A stretch of 64,000 nt of DNA from positions 310,001 to 374,000 of the forward strand of contig NZ_QOVJ01000002.1 in NCBI RefSeq assembly GCF_004104055.1, in the 5' to 3' direction. The stretch comes from Leeuwenhoekiella aestuarii (GTDB lineage: Bacteria > Bacteroidota > Bacteroidia > Flavobacteriales > Flavobacteriaceae). This document shows positions 51,635-60,481 of this stretch, one piece after another. How positions within the stretch are numbered: position 1 is the stretch's first letter; every line of letters begins with the position of its first letter. The notes below the pieces were generated by a model. The model searched no databases. It was not told the DNA's origin and saw only the letters and a list, made by a program, of their open reading frames with translations. A program made the position numbers and the translations under genes.

Positions 51635-51775
51635 TTTATGGATAAGAATTATTAGTTCTTATTTAAAATTATTTTTAGAATAGATTTGATGTTCAGTGTT
51701 TTAATTTAGAGATGAGAGAAGTACATAATAAAGTATCAAAACAGATTCTTTTAAGTTATTTATAATATAAAAATT

Positions 51776-52519
51776 CTACTGACTTTCAAACAATTGACTT
51801 AAGTAATTAAACAATAATCCTGCTCCTATCGCGATACCAAAACTCAATAAAGTTCCTATTAAGACATATTCGGTAAGTTGGCGATTTTTTCCTTCGGTTA
51901 AATCTCCAAAACGAAATACAGATTTTGCCGCAATCAGAAATCCTATTGCAGACCAGGCATTCAGTAGAATAAAAGCAAATACAAATAGACGTTCTAGAAT
52001 ACCTATTATTTTTCCGGCTCCCGCCAAAGAGGTGCTTTTTTGCTTTTCTTTTTTAGTAGGTTCGATGGCATTTTGCCAAGGTTGTAAAATTACTTTTATT
52101 AAAATTCCGGAAACGAAAGTCACAAAAAGTAATAGAAACACTAATAATAAAAATTTAGGTTGAAAGAGCGTGTTGAGATTTAAAGAGTAAGGTTTATAGT
52201 AAAACAAAACCAGATTAAGGACCAGTAAATGCGCAACTTGATCTGCCATAAAAAGCTTTCTACTATTCTTTTTTGTAGTGAATTTTATTTTTAGCGCATC
52301 AATAGCATAATGGGTAACAATAATAACTAAAACCCCTAATAAGTAGTTGAGTTTAAATTGCAAAAGAATAAGTAATGCCAGTAGGTGGACACCTATATGA
52401 GCAAGTAAATATTTTGATTTCCAGCCGTGTTTAGTCTTATGCTTTACCCATTTTGTAGGTTGCAAAACAAAATCACCTAGAATGTGAGCGAGTAATAATT
52501 TTAATGCGAGAGCTATCAT
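51776..52519 (-). CDS. DUF3307 membrane protein
   Basis: The 247-residue protein has about five to six hydrophobic segments. The N-terminal ALKLLLAHILGDFVLQPTKWVKHK with conserved His and Asp residues marks the DUF3307 family, and a later THYAIDALKIKFT is also conserved. Its function is unknown. The ATG overlaps the stop of the SatD gene (ATGA), and the two families are frequently found together. Confidence 0.85.
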   Translation of the reverse strand: MIALALKLLLAHILGDFVLQPTKWVKHKTKHGWKSKYLLAHIGVHLLALLILLQFKLNYLLGVLVIIVTHYAIDALKIKFTTKKNSRKLFMADQVAHLLVLNLVLFYYKPYSLNLNTLFQPKFLLLVFLLLFVTFVSGILIKVILQPWQNAIEPTKKEKQKSTSLAGAGKIIGILERLFVFAFILLNAWSAIGFLIAAKSVFRFGDLTEGKNRQLTEYVLIGTLLSFGIAIGAGLLFNYLSQLFESQ

Positions 52520-53109
52520 AGCGTTTCGATTTGTTTTTTATAATACGTAAGCATTTTTGTAACCTCGTCATAACCGGCTCTGCTAAGCGCTTTACTGATT
52601 GCACTTTGTGCTTTATCCAGTTGCTTACTCAACTCGGTTTGATTAAGCTCTGGCGCTTCTAGACGGGCTTTTACGATAGCTGCGGTTACCGGTGGCCAGT
52701 TATCCATAGTTAGAGTAGCTAATGCAAGCATTATGTTGAGCGTTTCGTCAAAATCTTTATAATCAGACTGAAGGACTAAAGTATTATTTTTAATAGCATC
52801 AAATGCCGTCCCGGAATGGATAAAAGCACTTCCATTCGCCTGAGTTATTTGTGCGGCTGTATAGGTTTTATTTCCAATCCCGATAGCAATACGTACATCG
52901 AGTTCGGTACGCATTTTTATTACAGCTTTGATATGTATTGCCACTTTGAGAGCTTTCGCAGCATCAACTTCTAACTGAAAGCTGTCACCGCGGTAAATCT
53001 CCCAATATTTTGGAGACGTCCCATACTGATCAAGAATTGCAACAAGCTCTTGTTGCCATCCTATTTCTTCTCTTGAGTTTATGATATCTCCTGTTAATAC
53101 AGCTCTCAT
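52516..53109 (-). CDS. SatD-family protein with C-terminal helix-turn-helix
   Basis: The 197-residue cytosolic protein starts with MRAVLTGDIINSREEI, typical of SatD, contains EIYRGDSFQLEV and IAIGIGNKTYTA in the central fold, and ends with a helix-turn-helix-like segment (LNQTELSKQLDKAQSAISKA). The fold recalls cyclase-like ferredoxin domains. It is translationally coupled to the DUF3307 gene. Four 28-bp tandem repeats directly upstream could be its own operator. Confidence 0.83.
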   Translation of the reverse strand: MRAVLTGDIINSREEIGWQQELVAILDQYGTSPKYWEIYRGDSFQLEVDAAKALKVAIHIKAVIKMRTELDVRIAIGIGNKTYTAAQITQANGSAFIHSGTAFDAIKNNTLVLQSDYKDFDETLNIMLALATLTMDNWPPVTAAIVKARLEAPELNQTELSKQLDKAQSAISKALSRAGYDEVTKMLTYYKKQIETL

Positions 53110-53124
53110 AATATTAATTAAGTT

Positions 53125-53234
53125 ATATACTAAATAGATTATAAATTCAAATATACATTAAATAGGTTATAAATTAAAATATACACTATATGAATTATAA
53201 TTTAAAATATAGCTTAAATAGGGTATAATTGAAG
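53125..53234. repeat. Four tandem AT-rich repeats, 28-bp period, upstream of satD
   Basis: Units start at 53125, 53151, 53179 and 53207 (26, 28, 28 and 28 bases). Each begins with ATATA followed by a core similar to TTAAATAGGTTATAAATT. They fill the 133-base gap between the satD start and the gamma-glutamyltransferase stop. Confidence 0.8.
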
Positions 53235-53242
53235 TTGTTCTT

Positions 53243-54976
53243 TTAAAAACCAACAGCCATATCATCACCACGACGGTCTGCGCCACCTTCTAAAGTTCCG
53301 TCAGGTAAAACTAAAACCCCGTCAACTTTTCCTAGAATCACGCTATTTTCCTGGCGAATTTCATAGCCTTTATTTTGCAAGCTATTCAGTATTTCTTCCC
53401 CAAAGGCATCTGGCTCAAAGGTCACAACATCTGGTAACCATTGATGGTGAAAACGCGGTGCATCTACAGCTTCCTGCATTCCCATATTATAATCTGCAAC
53501 ATTTAGAATAGTCTGTAATACAGAAGTTATAATTGTAGAACCACCTGGCGTACCCACTGTCATCCAGAGTTTGCCGTCTTTCTCAACGATAGTAGGTGTC
53601 ATCGAACTCAACATGCGTTTTTGAGGTTCAATTTTGTTTGCTGCAGCTCCTATAAGGCCAAACATATTAGGCTCACCCGGCTTTACGCTAAAATCATCCA
53701 TCTCATTATTTAAGAAAAAGCCAAGTTCGTCTACATAAAGTTTTGAGCCGTAAGCACCGTTTAAAGTAGTTGTAAGTGCCACTGCATTACCATACTGGTC
53801 TATTATCGAAAAATGAGTAGTTTCCATAGATTCATAGCCGCTAATTACGCCATGATTGATCTCTGCAGAAGGTGTCGCCTTTTCAAAACTGAAGTTTTGC
53901 ATACGACGGGAAGCATAGGCTTTACTAGTAAGGCTATCAATCGGAATATCATTAAAGTCGGGATCGCCCAAAAAGAAACTACGATCAGCATAGGCTCGGC
54001 GTTCTGCTTCGGTGATTACCTGAATGCTTTTTACTGTATTATGACCATATTCTTGCATATCATAAGGTTCAAGCATTTTAAAAATCTGAGCGAGACACAC
54101 ACCACCGCTAGATGGGGGAGGCATCCCTATTACTTTAAGATTTTTATATGTTGAAGTTATGGGTTTACGCCATACTGCTTCATAATTCTTAAGGTCTTCA
54201 AGCGTGATGATCCCACCGTGGGCTTCAATAAAATCAACTAATATTTGAGCGGTTTCACCCTCATAAAATTCGCTTTTTCCATTATCTGCAATGCGCTGTA
54301 ATGTTTCTGCTAAAACAGGGTTTTTAATGAAATTACCGATTTCAATCTTAAGAGTGTCGTTTTCGTGAAAGCCAATAGAATACAGGATTTCTTTTCCATT
54401 CACCTGATCAAATACAGGAGCATATTTTTGAAATCTATTCAACTGATTTTCGGTTATAGCATAACCATTTTTAGCCAATTGAATAACCGGTTCTAAAATT
54501 TCTGACATAGGCATAGAACCTAGTTTCTCATTAATAGCAAACATCCCAGAAATACTACCGGGAACACCTACAGCGAGTGGTCCTTGCCGACTTAAAGAAT
54601 CAATAGGATTTCCTTCTTCATCGAGATACATATCGTATGTAGCTGCCATAGGGGCTTTTTCGCGATAATCTATACTTCCAATCTGGCCATTGGCTTTACG
54701 ATATACCATAAAACCACCACCACCTAAACTTCCGGCAAAAGGATAGGCAACATTTAAAGCCATGTCTACAGCTATAAGCGCATCAAAAGCATTACCTCCA
54801 TTTTTTAAAATTTCGGCACCTATACGAGAAGCTTCTTCTCGTGCAGAAACCACCATAATACTGTCTGCAAGCTTCCCACGCTGAATCTCACGCGGAGCTT
54901 TTTGTTCAGTTTTACAAGAACTAACCAGTATTAAAAGTAATAAGAAAAGAAACCAGTGATTAGTAATTTTAATCAT
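53243..54976 (-). CDS. ggt: Gamma-glutamyltransferase (lipoprotein)
   Basis: The start at 54976 (MIKITNHWFLFLLLLILVSSC) gives a lipoprotein signal; a longer in-frame start overlaps the upstream gene. The 577-residue precursor self-cleaves before the catalytic Thr387 in METTHFSIIDQYGNAVALTTT. Other motifs are GSLGGGGFMVYR, DYREKAPM and GTPGGSTIITS. It should hydrolyse or transfer gamma-glutamyl groups of glutathione at the periplasmic side. It lies 14 bases downstream of acpH in the minus direction. Confidence 0.95.
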   Translation of the reverse strand: MIKITNHWFLFLLLLILVSSCKTEQKAPREIQRGKLADSIMVVSAREEASRIGAEILKNGGNAFDALIAVDMALNVAYPFAGSLGGGGFMVYRKANGQIGSIDYREKAPMAATYDMYLDEEGNPIDSLSRQGPLAVGVPGSISGMFAINEKLGSMPMSEILEPVIQLAKNGYAITENQLNRFQKYAPVFDQVNGKEILYSIGFHENDTLKIEIGNFIKNPVLAETLQRIADNGKSEFYEGETAQILVDFIEAHGGIITLEDLKNYEAVWRKPITSTYKNLKVIGMPPPSSGGVCLAQIFKMLEPYDMQEYGHNTVKSIQVITEAERRAYADRSFFLGDPDFNDIPIDSLTSKAYASRRMQNFSFEKATPSAEINHGVISGYESMETTHFSIIDQYGNAVALTTTLNGAYGSKLYVDELGFFLNNEMDDFSVKPGEPNMFGLIGAAANKIEPQKRMLSSMTPTIVEKDGKLWMTVGTPGGSTIITSVLQTILNVADYNMGMQEAVDAPRFHHQWLPDVVTFEPDAFGEEILNSLQNKGYEIRQENSVILGKVDGVLVLPDGTLEGGADRRGDDMAVGF

Positions 54977-54990
54977 ATTTAAGGATAGGT

Positions 54991-55593
54991 TTAAGTATGG
55001 AATTGATCTTCTAATTCTAAAAGCCGTTGTTCGCAAAACTGACGTAATTCTTCGAAGAATAAGGTGAATTCATTTTCAAAATCGTGATAGTGCAGCTGAA
55101 GGTCTTCAACAGCGCGATCCATACCACTAATATTCTTAGTTCTGCGGTTCATATTGTAGAGAACAGTTGCAATACCACTAATTTCGGCATAACTCAGTAA
55201 CCAGTTATCTGCGATCATATGTGGTATCATTCTCTGAATTCCCGGAGTAAGCAACTCAAAATACTCATCAAGACTGTCGTAAAAATTTTCGATATAACTA
55301 GACAAAGGAGTGGTAGCATAATTTTTCCAATTCTTTGCTAAAAAATGGTCGTATAAAATATCTACAATCACACCGCTGTAATGACTATACTTGCTATGAA
55401 GACGTTTTGTACTTTGTTTTACAATGGGATGACTATCAGTAAAACTGTCTATGCTGCGGTGCAACAAAATACCTTTTTGAAGTTGTGGTAAATAGGTTTT
55501 GTATTGTTTTCCTTTTATGCCATCTGCCATAAAATTACCGATGGTAAGTAGCGGGTCATCGCCAGACAGGTATATATGCGCTAAATAATTCAC
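54991..55593 (-). CDS. acpH: Acyl carrier protein phosphodiesterase
   Basis: AcpH removes the phosphopantetheine arm from acyl carrier protein. The 200-residue HD-like metalloenzyme shows MNYLAHIYLS, NFMADGIKGKQY, LQKGILLHRSIDSFTDSHP and VDILYDHFLAKNW with the expected His/Asp ligands. It is cotranscribed with ggt, 14 bases downstream. The assignment is firm at family level. Confidence 0.9.
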   Translation of the reverse strand: MNYLAHIYLSGDDPLLTIGNFMADGIKGKQYKTYLPQLQKGILLHRSIDSFTDSHPIVKQSTKRLHSKYSHYSGVIVDILYDHFLAKNWKNYATTPLSSYIENFYDSLDEYFELLTPGIQRMIPHMIADNWLLSYAEISGIATVLYNMNRRTKNISGMDRAVEDLQLHYHDFENEFTLFFEELRQFCEQRLLELEDQFHT

Positions 55594-55648
55594 AGGCTTA
55601 AATTACAAATTATTGCTATAAGCCTGCATTAGCATTTGAGGTAATTGT

Positions 55649-56275
55649 TTACAATCTATAAGCAATACCAAGATTAAGCTCTAGCGCGTCATAACCTTCA
55701 TTAGGTTGTTTAATTTCTGCATTAGAAACATGTCTAAAACCTATTCTACTATCTAAAACAAATCTCTTAAAAAACTGAAAGTTGATTCCTAATGCCAAAT
55801 TATCAGAGAAACCAATACCCTTAGCCATACGCTCAGAATCTTCATCAAAATAACCTGGACCTATACTTGCAAGAGCGTACATATTAAGCTTTTCAGTAAT
55901 AGATTTTCTGATGATCAGACCACAATTAAAAACATATTCATTGATAAATTTATAACGCATCAAGCGCTCACGATACGCACTATACTGTTTAGGATTCCCT
56001 GCAAACCAAGGGTTGAAAAGCTTATGCTGGGCTCTGTTGATTTCAGGCTGAAAGATGAAATCATAGTCTAAAACACCCGACTTTGCGCGATATAAGATTT
56101 GGATTTTCTGAAGATACACTTCGTAGTAATAATCGTCATCTCTAAAAATGATATTATCAACAGAGGCATAGCCTACATTATAGCCTATTTGATAAAAACG
56201 CCCCTGAAGATCATCTTGGGCACCTGCTTTTAAAGCAATACATAAGAAAAAGAACACTACTAAAAATCGAACCAT
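55649..56275 (-). CDS. PagL-like acyloxyacyl hydrolase (lipid A deacylase)
   Basis: The 208-residue protein has an AQ-type signal peptide (to residue 20) and outer-membrane beta-barrel composition with a terminal aromatic strand (LGIAYRL). The C-terminal active-site block HVSNAEIKQPNEGYDALE matches PagL, with catalytic His182 and Ser184. It would remove the 3-O acyl chain of lipid A in the outer membrane. It lies 55 bases upstream of acpH on the same strand. Confidence 0.83.
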   Translation of the reverse strand: MVRFLVVFFFLCIALKAGAQDDLQGRFYQIGYNVGYASVDNIIFRDDDYYYEVYLQKIQILYRAKSGVLDYDFIFQPEINRAQHKLFNPWFAGNPKQYSAYRERLMRYKFINEYVFNCGLIIRKSITEKLNMYALASIGPGYFDEDSERMAKGIGFSDNLALGINFQFFKRFVLDSRIGFRHVSNAEIKQPNEGYDALELNLGIAYRL

Positions 56276-56353
56276 AACATCAAATCAAATTTTAATTACT
56301 TTGAAAAACAGATGTTTAGGGGTGTGATTAAAGAGGTGTTGTAATATGAAGAA

Positions 56354-56383
56354 TTTTAGGGAATAACTTTAATGCTATATTTG
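56354..56383 (+). promoter_or_regulatory. Candidate promoter of glmM
   Basis: TATATTTG (56376-56383) matches the -7 element, with TTTA 18 bases upstream as a weak -33. The ATG is 47 bases downstream. Confidence 0.45.
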
Positions 56384-56430
56384 CCAATAGCAATAGTTAT
56401 TAAGCTTTACTAAATTCAAGAAACATACTT

Positions 56431-57819
56431 ATGACCCTAATAAAATCTATTTCAGGAATACGCGGAACCATTGGTGGCAATCCCGGTGAGAACCTAACAC
56501 CTATTGATGCTGTGAAGTTTGCTTCGGCGTACGGAACTTTCATTAAAAAACAGCGTAATAAAGATGAATACCGTGTTGTGGTAGGGCGTGATGCTCGTAT
56601 TAGTGGTGAGATGCTTCAACAGTTGGTTATGCAAACACTTGTTGGGATGGGAATTGATGTTGTAGATCTTGATCTATCAACAACACCTACAGTTGAACTT
56701 GCAGTTCAATTAGAGCACGCCGATGGAGGAATTATTCTGACTGCATCTCATAATCCAAAACAGTGGAATGCATTGAAATTATTAGATAAAAACGGAGAGT
56801 TCCTAAATGCTGAAGCCGGAGCTGAAATACTAAAGATCGCTGAAGCTTCAGATTTTGCTTATGCCGAAATAGACAATTTAGGCGATATTCACAAAAATGA
56901 CGCATATATTGATATTCATATTGACGAAATTTTAGAACTAGAATTAGTTGATGAAGATGTCATTAGAGCTGCCAAATTTAAAATTGTGGTTGACGGAGTG
57001 AATTCAACAGGAGGTATCGCAATCCCAATGCTTTTAGAGCGTCTGGGCGTACAAGTTGAAAAACTATATTGCAATCCTAACGGAGACTTTCCGCATAATC
57101 CTGAGCCTTTAAAAGAGCATTTAGGAGACATCTGTAAACTGGTTCCAGAAGAGCGCGCAGATCTAGGAATAGTAGTAGATCCTGATGTAGACCGTTTAGC
57201 TTTTATTGATGAAACAGGGGAGATGTTTGGTGAGGAATATACACTGGTTGCTTGTGCAGATTATGTATTGAGCGAGAATCCTGGTAATACGGTTTCTAAT
57301 TTAAGTTCGTCTAGAGCACTTAGGGATGTTACTCAGAAACACGGCGGCATCTATTATGCGGCGGCTGTAGGAGAGGTAAATGTGGTTACAAAAATGAAAG
57401 AAGTAGACGCAATTATAGGTGGTGAAGGTAATGGTGGGATTATCTACCCTAAATCACATTATGGTCGCGATGCTTTAGTAGGCGTTGCTTTATTTCTTAC
57501 GCATTTGGCTAAAAAACAGATGAAAGTAAGCGAGCTACGAGCAAGTTATCCTGCTTATTTTATGAGCAAGAAAAAAATAGAGCTAACTCCAACTCTAGAT
57601 GTAGATGCTATTTTAAAGACAATTGCAACGCGTTATATCAAAGAGGATGTAAATACAATAGACGGTGTAAAAATTGATTTTGAAAAGCATTGGGTTCATC
57701 TTCGAAAATCGAATACAGAACCTATAATTCGTATCTATACAGAAGCTTGCTCACAAGTAGAAGCTGATAAAACTGCAGATGATATGATCTCAGAGATCAA
57801 AGAAATAGCGGGTATTTAG
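56431..57819 (+). CDS. glmM: Phosphoglucosamine mutase
   Basis: GlmM converts glucosamine-6-phosphate to the 1-phosphate for UDP-GlcNAc and peptidoglycan synthesis. The 462-residue alpha-D-phosphohexomutase has the phosphoserine loop TASHNPKQWNALK (Ser106), the metal loop DPDVDRLAF, sugar-binding GGEGNGGIIYP and phosphate-binding RKSNTEPIIRIYTEA. Phosphomannomutase activity cannot be excluded, but the length and Bacteroidetes context favour GlmM. Confidence 0.92.
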   Translation: MTLIKSISGIRGTIGGNPGENLTPIDAVKFASAYGTFIKKQRNKDEYRVVVGRDARISGEMLQQLVMQTLVGMGIDVVDLDLSTTPTVELAVQLEHADGGIILTASHNPKQWNALKLLDKNGEFLNAEAGAEILKIAEASDFAYAEIDNLGDIHKNDAYIDIHIDEILELELVDEDVIRAAKFKIVVDGVNSTGGIAIPMLLERLGVQVEKLYCNPNGDFPHNPEPLKEHLGDICKLVPEERADLGIVVDPDVDRLAFIDETGEMFGEEYTLVACADYVLSENPGNTVSNLSSSRALRDVTQKHGGIYYAAAVGEVNVVTKMKEVDAIIGGEGNGGIIYPKSHYGRDALVGVALFLTHLAKKQMKVSELRASYPAYFMSKKKIELTPTLDVDAILKTIATRYIKEDVNTIDGVKIDFEKHWVHLRKSNTEPIIRIYTEACSQVEADKTADDMISEIKEIAGI

Positions 57820-57921
57820 TTGGTAGTTTTCAAAAGTAAAATTTTAAGTCTGTTGATCGAACTAACTTTATTTCAAAGAATTTTAAAAAACAGATAAATC
57901 ATATTCCTTATTTTTGATTTA

Positions 57922-57934
57922 CTCAATAATCGAG
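57922..57934. repeat. Dispersed palindrome copy E (CTCAATAATCGAG)
   Basis: This copy lies in the 237-base gap between glmM and the convergent acyltransferase gene and has one mismatch in the left arm. The flank ATTAAAACG matches copy D. Nothing else is recognised in this gap. Confidence 0.6.
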
Positions 57935-58056
57935 ATTAAAACGCTTCGAGACTCGTCTAGTTCTAAAAATGAATTGCGAAGTTAAACGTTTTGCGTATTT
58001 GCCTTGAAGTAGTTTACTAATCAGAACTAAGGATTTTTTTATTTTAAACCTATGGT

Positions 58057-58926
58057 TTATTCTGCGTGTTTGAAGCGCTTGTGCGTCCAGAGATAGTATT
58101 GGGGAGCTTTGTAGATTTGATTTTCCAGATGTTCGGCAAAAGCATCTGTAATATCATAATCAGGTACTGAGTTTGGCTCTTCGGTAATTACTTTAAAAGA
58201 TGCTTTATAAAACCCTCGTTTTACTTTATCTACCGCTAGATAAATCACTGGCATATTTTCAGATTTTGCGAGTCTTTCTACACCCGTAAAAAACGGGACA
58301 TTTTGACCTAAAAAATTGGTGCAATATTGATTACGTCTAGTTTTTGGAGATTGATCAGCAATAAATGCATAGGTAGCCATTTTACCTGCACGCTGCTGTT
58401 TTCTTATAATAAAAGTAGCTTCTTTGTTAGCGAGTAATTTTGAATTCCATTTTTCACGTATATCGTGAATGAGTTTATCAAAATACGGATTTTTTATGCG
58501 TTTGTATATTCCGTATCCGCTGTGATCAAAATAAAACTGAAGCGCCGTTAGCCATTCATAACTCGCATAATGTCCCATAACAATTAGCGAACTTCGTTGT
58601 TCTTTTGCTAGTTTTTCAATGATTGTCAAATCGTCAAATTGAAAACGCTTTTGCAATTCTTCAGCAGAGATAGATATCGATTTTATCATCTCGAGAAACA
58701 TATCGCACATATGGCGATAAAACTGTTTTTCTATTTTTTTTATTTCAGATTCTTCTTTCTCGGGAAATGCTAGTTTTAGGTTTTTTGTAACTGTTTTTCG
58801 GCGGTAACCTACAATGTGATAAGCCAATACAAAAACAGCATCAGAAACCTTATAAAATAGCCAGAACGGAAGTTTTGAGATCAACCACAAAAGCGGGTAA
58901 ACCAGCCAAAAGATTAGCCATTGCAT
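58057..58926 (-). CDS. LpxL/HtrB-type lipid A acyltransferase
   Basis: This 289-residue inner-membrane protein has a hydrophobic N-terminus and the acyltransferase motif HX4E (His119-Glu124, GHYASYEW). It also has DQSPKTRRNQYCTNFLG and FFTGVERLAKSENMPVIYLA. LpxL-type enzymes add the secondary acyl chain to lipid A. In Bacteroidetes one such gene usually provides late acylation. The presence of a PagL-like deacylase 2 kb away is consistent with lipid A remodelling. Confidence 0.9.
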   Translation of the reverse strand: MQWLIFWLVYPLLWLISKLPFWLFYKVSDAVFVLAYHIVGYRRKTVTKNLKLAFPEKEESEIKKIEKQFYRHMCDMFLEMIKSISISAEELQKRFQFDDLTIIEKLAKEQRSSLIVMGHYASYEWLTALQFYFDHSGYGIYKRIKNPYFDKLIHDIREKWNSKLLANKEATFIIRKQQRAGKMATYAFIADQSPKTRRNQYCTNFLGQNVPFFTGVERLAKSENMPVIYLAVDKVKRGFYKASFKVITEEPNSVPDYDITDAFAEHLENQIYKAPQYYLWTHKRFKHAE

Positions 58927-59040
58927 AAAGCTTAATTTTTAAATTATGGGGCAAATAAGCATATAAAAAGTAAAATTTTAAAACAATATTGCTCATCAAA
59001 AGCCTTTACGTTTTAGATGCTCATAGTGCGCAAATATAGG

Positions 59041-59048
59041 TATATTTG
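59041..59048 (+). promoter_or_regulatory. TAnnTTTG -7 box upstream of the rhomboid gene
   Basis: TATATTTG lies 20 bases before the ATG. The sequence TATATTTGACC also occurs upstream of fabI. Confidence 0.42.
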
Positions 59049-59068
59049 ACCCCAAAATTAGAGCTTTT

Positions 59069-59719
59069 ATGGGTGATTTAAATTTAATAACCGTTGTTGT
59101 TATTGGTATCAATGTATTGATCTCAATGAAAGGTTTTAATGATTATTCTTTTTTTGAAAAATATAAGTTTAATACAGGGGCAGTGCGCAGGGGGGAACAA
59201 ATACGTATTCTTTCCTCGGGGTTTTTGCACGTGAGTACCTCTCACTTGTTTTTTAATATGCTAACCCTTTATTTTTTTGCTCCAATTGTTATTAATCTTT
59301 TAGGGAATTGGGAATTTGTAATTATTTATTTAGGGAGTTTAATTCTGGGGAATTTACTTTCTTATTATTTTCATAAGGATGAATATCATTATACGGCTGT
59401 AGGAGCCAGCGGTGCAGTATCCGGTATTTTATATTCAGCTATTTTACTCAACCCAGATATGAGCTTGTATATGATCTTAATACCAGTACCAATCCCGGCA
59501 TATATCTTTGGAATAGGCTATTTATTGTATTCTATTTATGGGATGCGTGCCAATAATGACAATATAGGTCACGATGCACATTTTGGCGGGGCAGTAGGGG
59601 GTTATGTTATTACTTTGTTAATGGCACCGATATTGCTTCAGATTAACACCTTGATGGTAGGTCTTTTAGCAATTCCTATAGTGATTTTATTTGTGCTCAG
59701 CAAAACCGGTAAACTATAA
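59069..59719 (+). CDS. Rhomboid-family intramembrane serine protease
   Basis: The 216-residue protein has six hydrophobic helices. The catalytic serine is Ser114 in GASGAVSG and the catalytic His is His171 in AHFGGAVGG. HLFFN (His59-Asn63) provides the oxyanion-side residues. Substrates are unknown. The next gene follows after 43 bases but appears to have its own sigma-54 promoter. Confidence 0.92.
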   Translation: MGDLNLITVVVIGINVLISMKGFNDYSFFEKYKFNTGAVRRGEQIRILSSGFLHVSTSHLFFNMLTLYFFAPIVINLLGNWEFVIIYLGSLILGNLLSYYFHKDEYHYTAVGASGAVSGILYSAILLNPDMSLYMILIPVPIPAYIFGIGYLLYSIYGMRANNDNIGHDAHFGGAVGGYVITLLMAPILLQINTLMVGLLAIPIVILFVLSKTGKL

Positions 59720-59735
59720 TGGCACGCCTCTTGCG
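59720..59735 (+). promoter_or_regulatory. Sigma-54 promoter (-24/-12) upstream of the SIMPL gene
   Basis: TGGCACGCCTCTTGCG has the invariant GG and GC exactly 10 bases apart and matches TGGCACG-N4-TTGC. Transcription would start near 59746, some 17 bases before the ATG. It begins on the base after the rhomboid stop codon. Confidence 0.72.
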
Positions 59736-59762
59736 TTTGTATTAGAAAATAAAACAACTATT

Positions 59763-60440
59763 ATGAAATCTATTTTAATTCTTGCAATTACCGCTATGTC
59801 AACTATGGCACAGGCTCAGCAAATTCAACCAACAGTAAGTGTAACAGGAGAAGGTAAAGTTATTGCAGTGCCTGACGAAGTTACTATACGTATGGGTGTT
59901 CAAACCGAAGGCAAAGACGCTAAAACCGTTAAAGCTGAAAATGATGCTAGTGTAGATAAAGTGCTTGATTACTTATTGAAAATGAATATTCCTCAGAATC
60001 AGGTACAAACAGAATATGTGAATCTTAATAAGAATTACGAATATAATACAAAGACTTATAACTATAAAGCGAGTCAGACTATTTCAGTAAAACTGAAAGA
60101 TTTGTCTAAATATGATAAGATTATGTCTGGTCTTGTATCTTCTGGTATTAATACAATAAATGGTGTTGAGTTTTCTTCTTCTAAAATGCAAGCATATGAG
60201 GCTGAAGCACGTAAGAAAGCTGTAGCAAATGCTAAAGAGAAAGCAAGAGAATATGCTGGCGTACTAGGCCAAAATATAGGCAAAGCTTTATTGATTGCGG
60301 AGCAGGGTACCAGTTCACCACAACCTCAGCCTATGTATAAAATGGCAATGGCAGAAATGGATTCAACTCAGAGAACACTTGCTCCAGGTGAATTAACTAT
60401 CACTTCTAAGATTCAGGTAAGTTTTGAACTTTTAGACTAA
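59763..60440 (+). CDS. SIMPL-domain periplasmic protein
   Basis: The start at 59763 gives a signal peptide (MKSILILAITAMSTMAQAQ); the open frame upstream is unrelated and crosses the sigma-54 promoter. The 225-residue protein has the SIMPL (DUF541) pattern: ITVSVTGEGKV-like VSVTGEGKVIAVPDEVTI, DKVLDYLLKMNIPQNQVQT and a C-terminal ARKKAVANAKEKAREYAGVLG. The family is linked to envelope or oxidative stress. The promoter suggests RpoN-dependent control. Confidence 0.88.
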   Translation: MKSILILAITAMSTMAQAQQIQPTVSVTGEGKVIAVPDEVTIRMGVQTEGKDAKTVKAENDASVDKVLDYLLKMNIPQNQVQTEYVNLNKNYEYNTKTYNYKASQTISVKLKDLSKYDKIMSGLVSSGINTINGVEFSSSKMQAYEAEARKKAVANAKEKAREYAGVLGQNIGKALLIAEQGTSSPQPQPMYKMAMAEMDSTQRTLAPGELTITSKIQVSFELLD

Positions 60441-60481
60441 TAAAAATTTAATTTGGCGTTTGCCAAAACTTGATAAAGGGC

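Noticed and set aside
51635-51775. 141-base gap between the YbbP-like and DUF3307 genes
   Set aside because: It is AT-rich with only a weak 5-bp stem; no terminator, promoter box or small gene could be supported.
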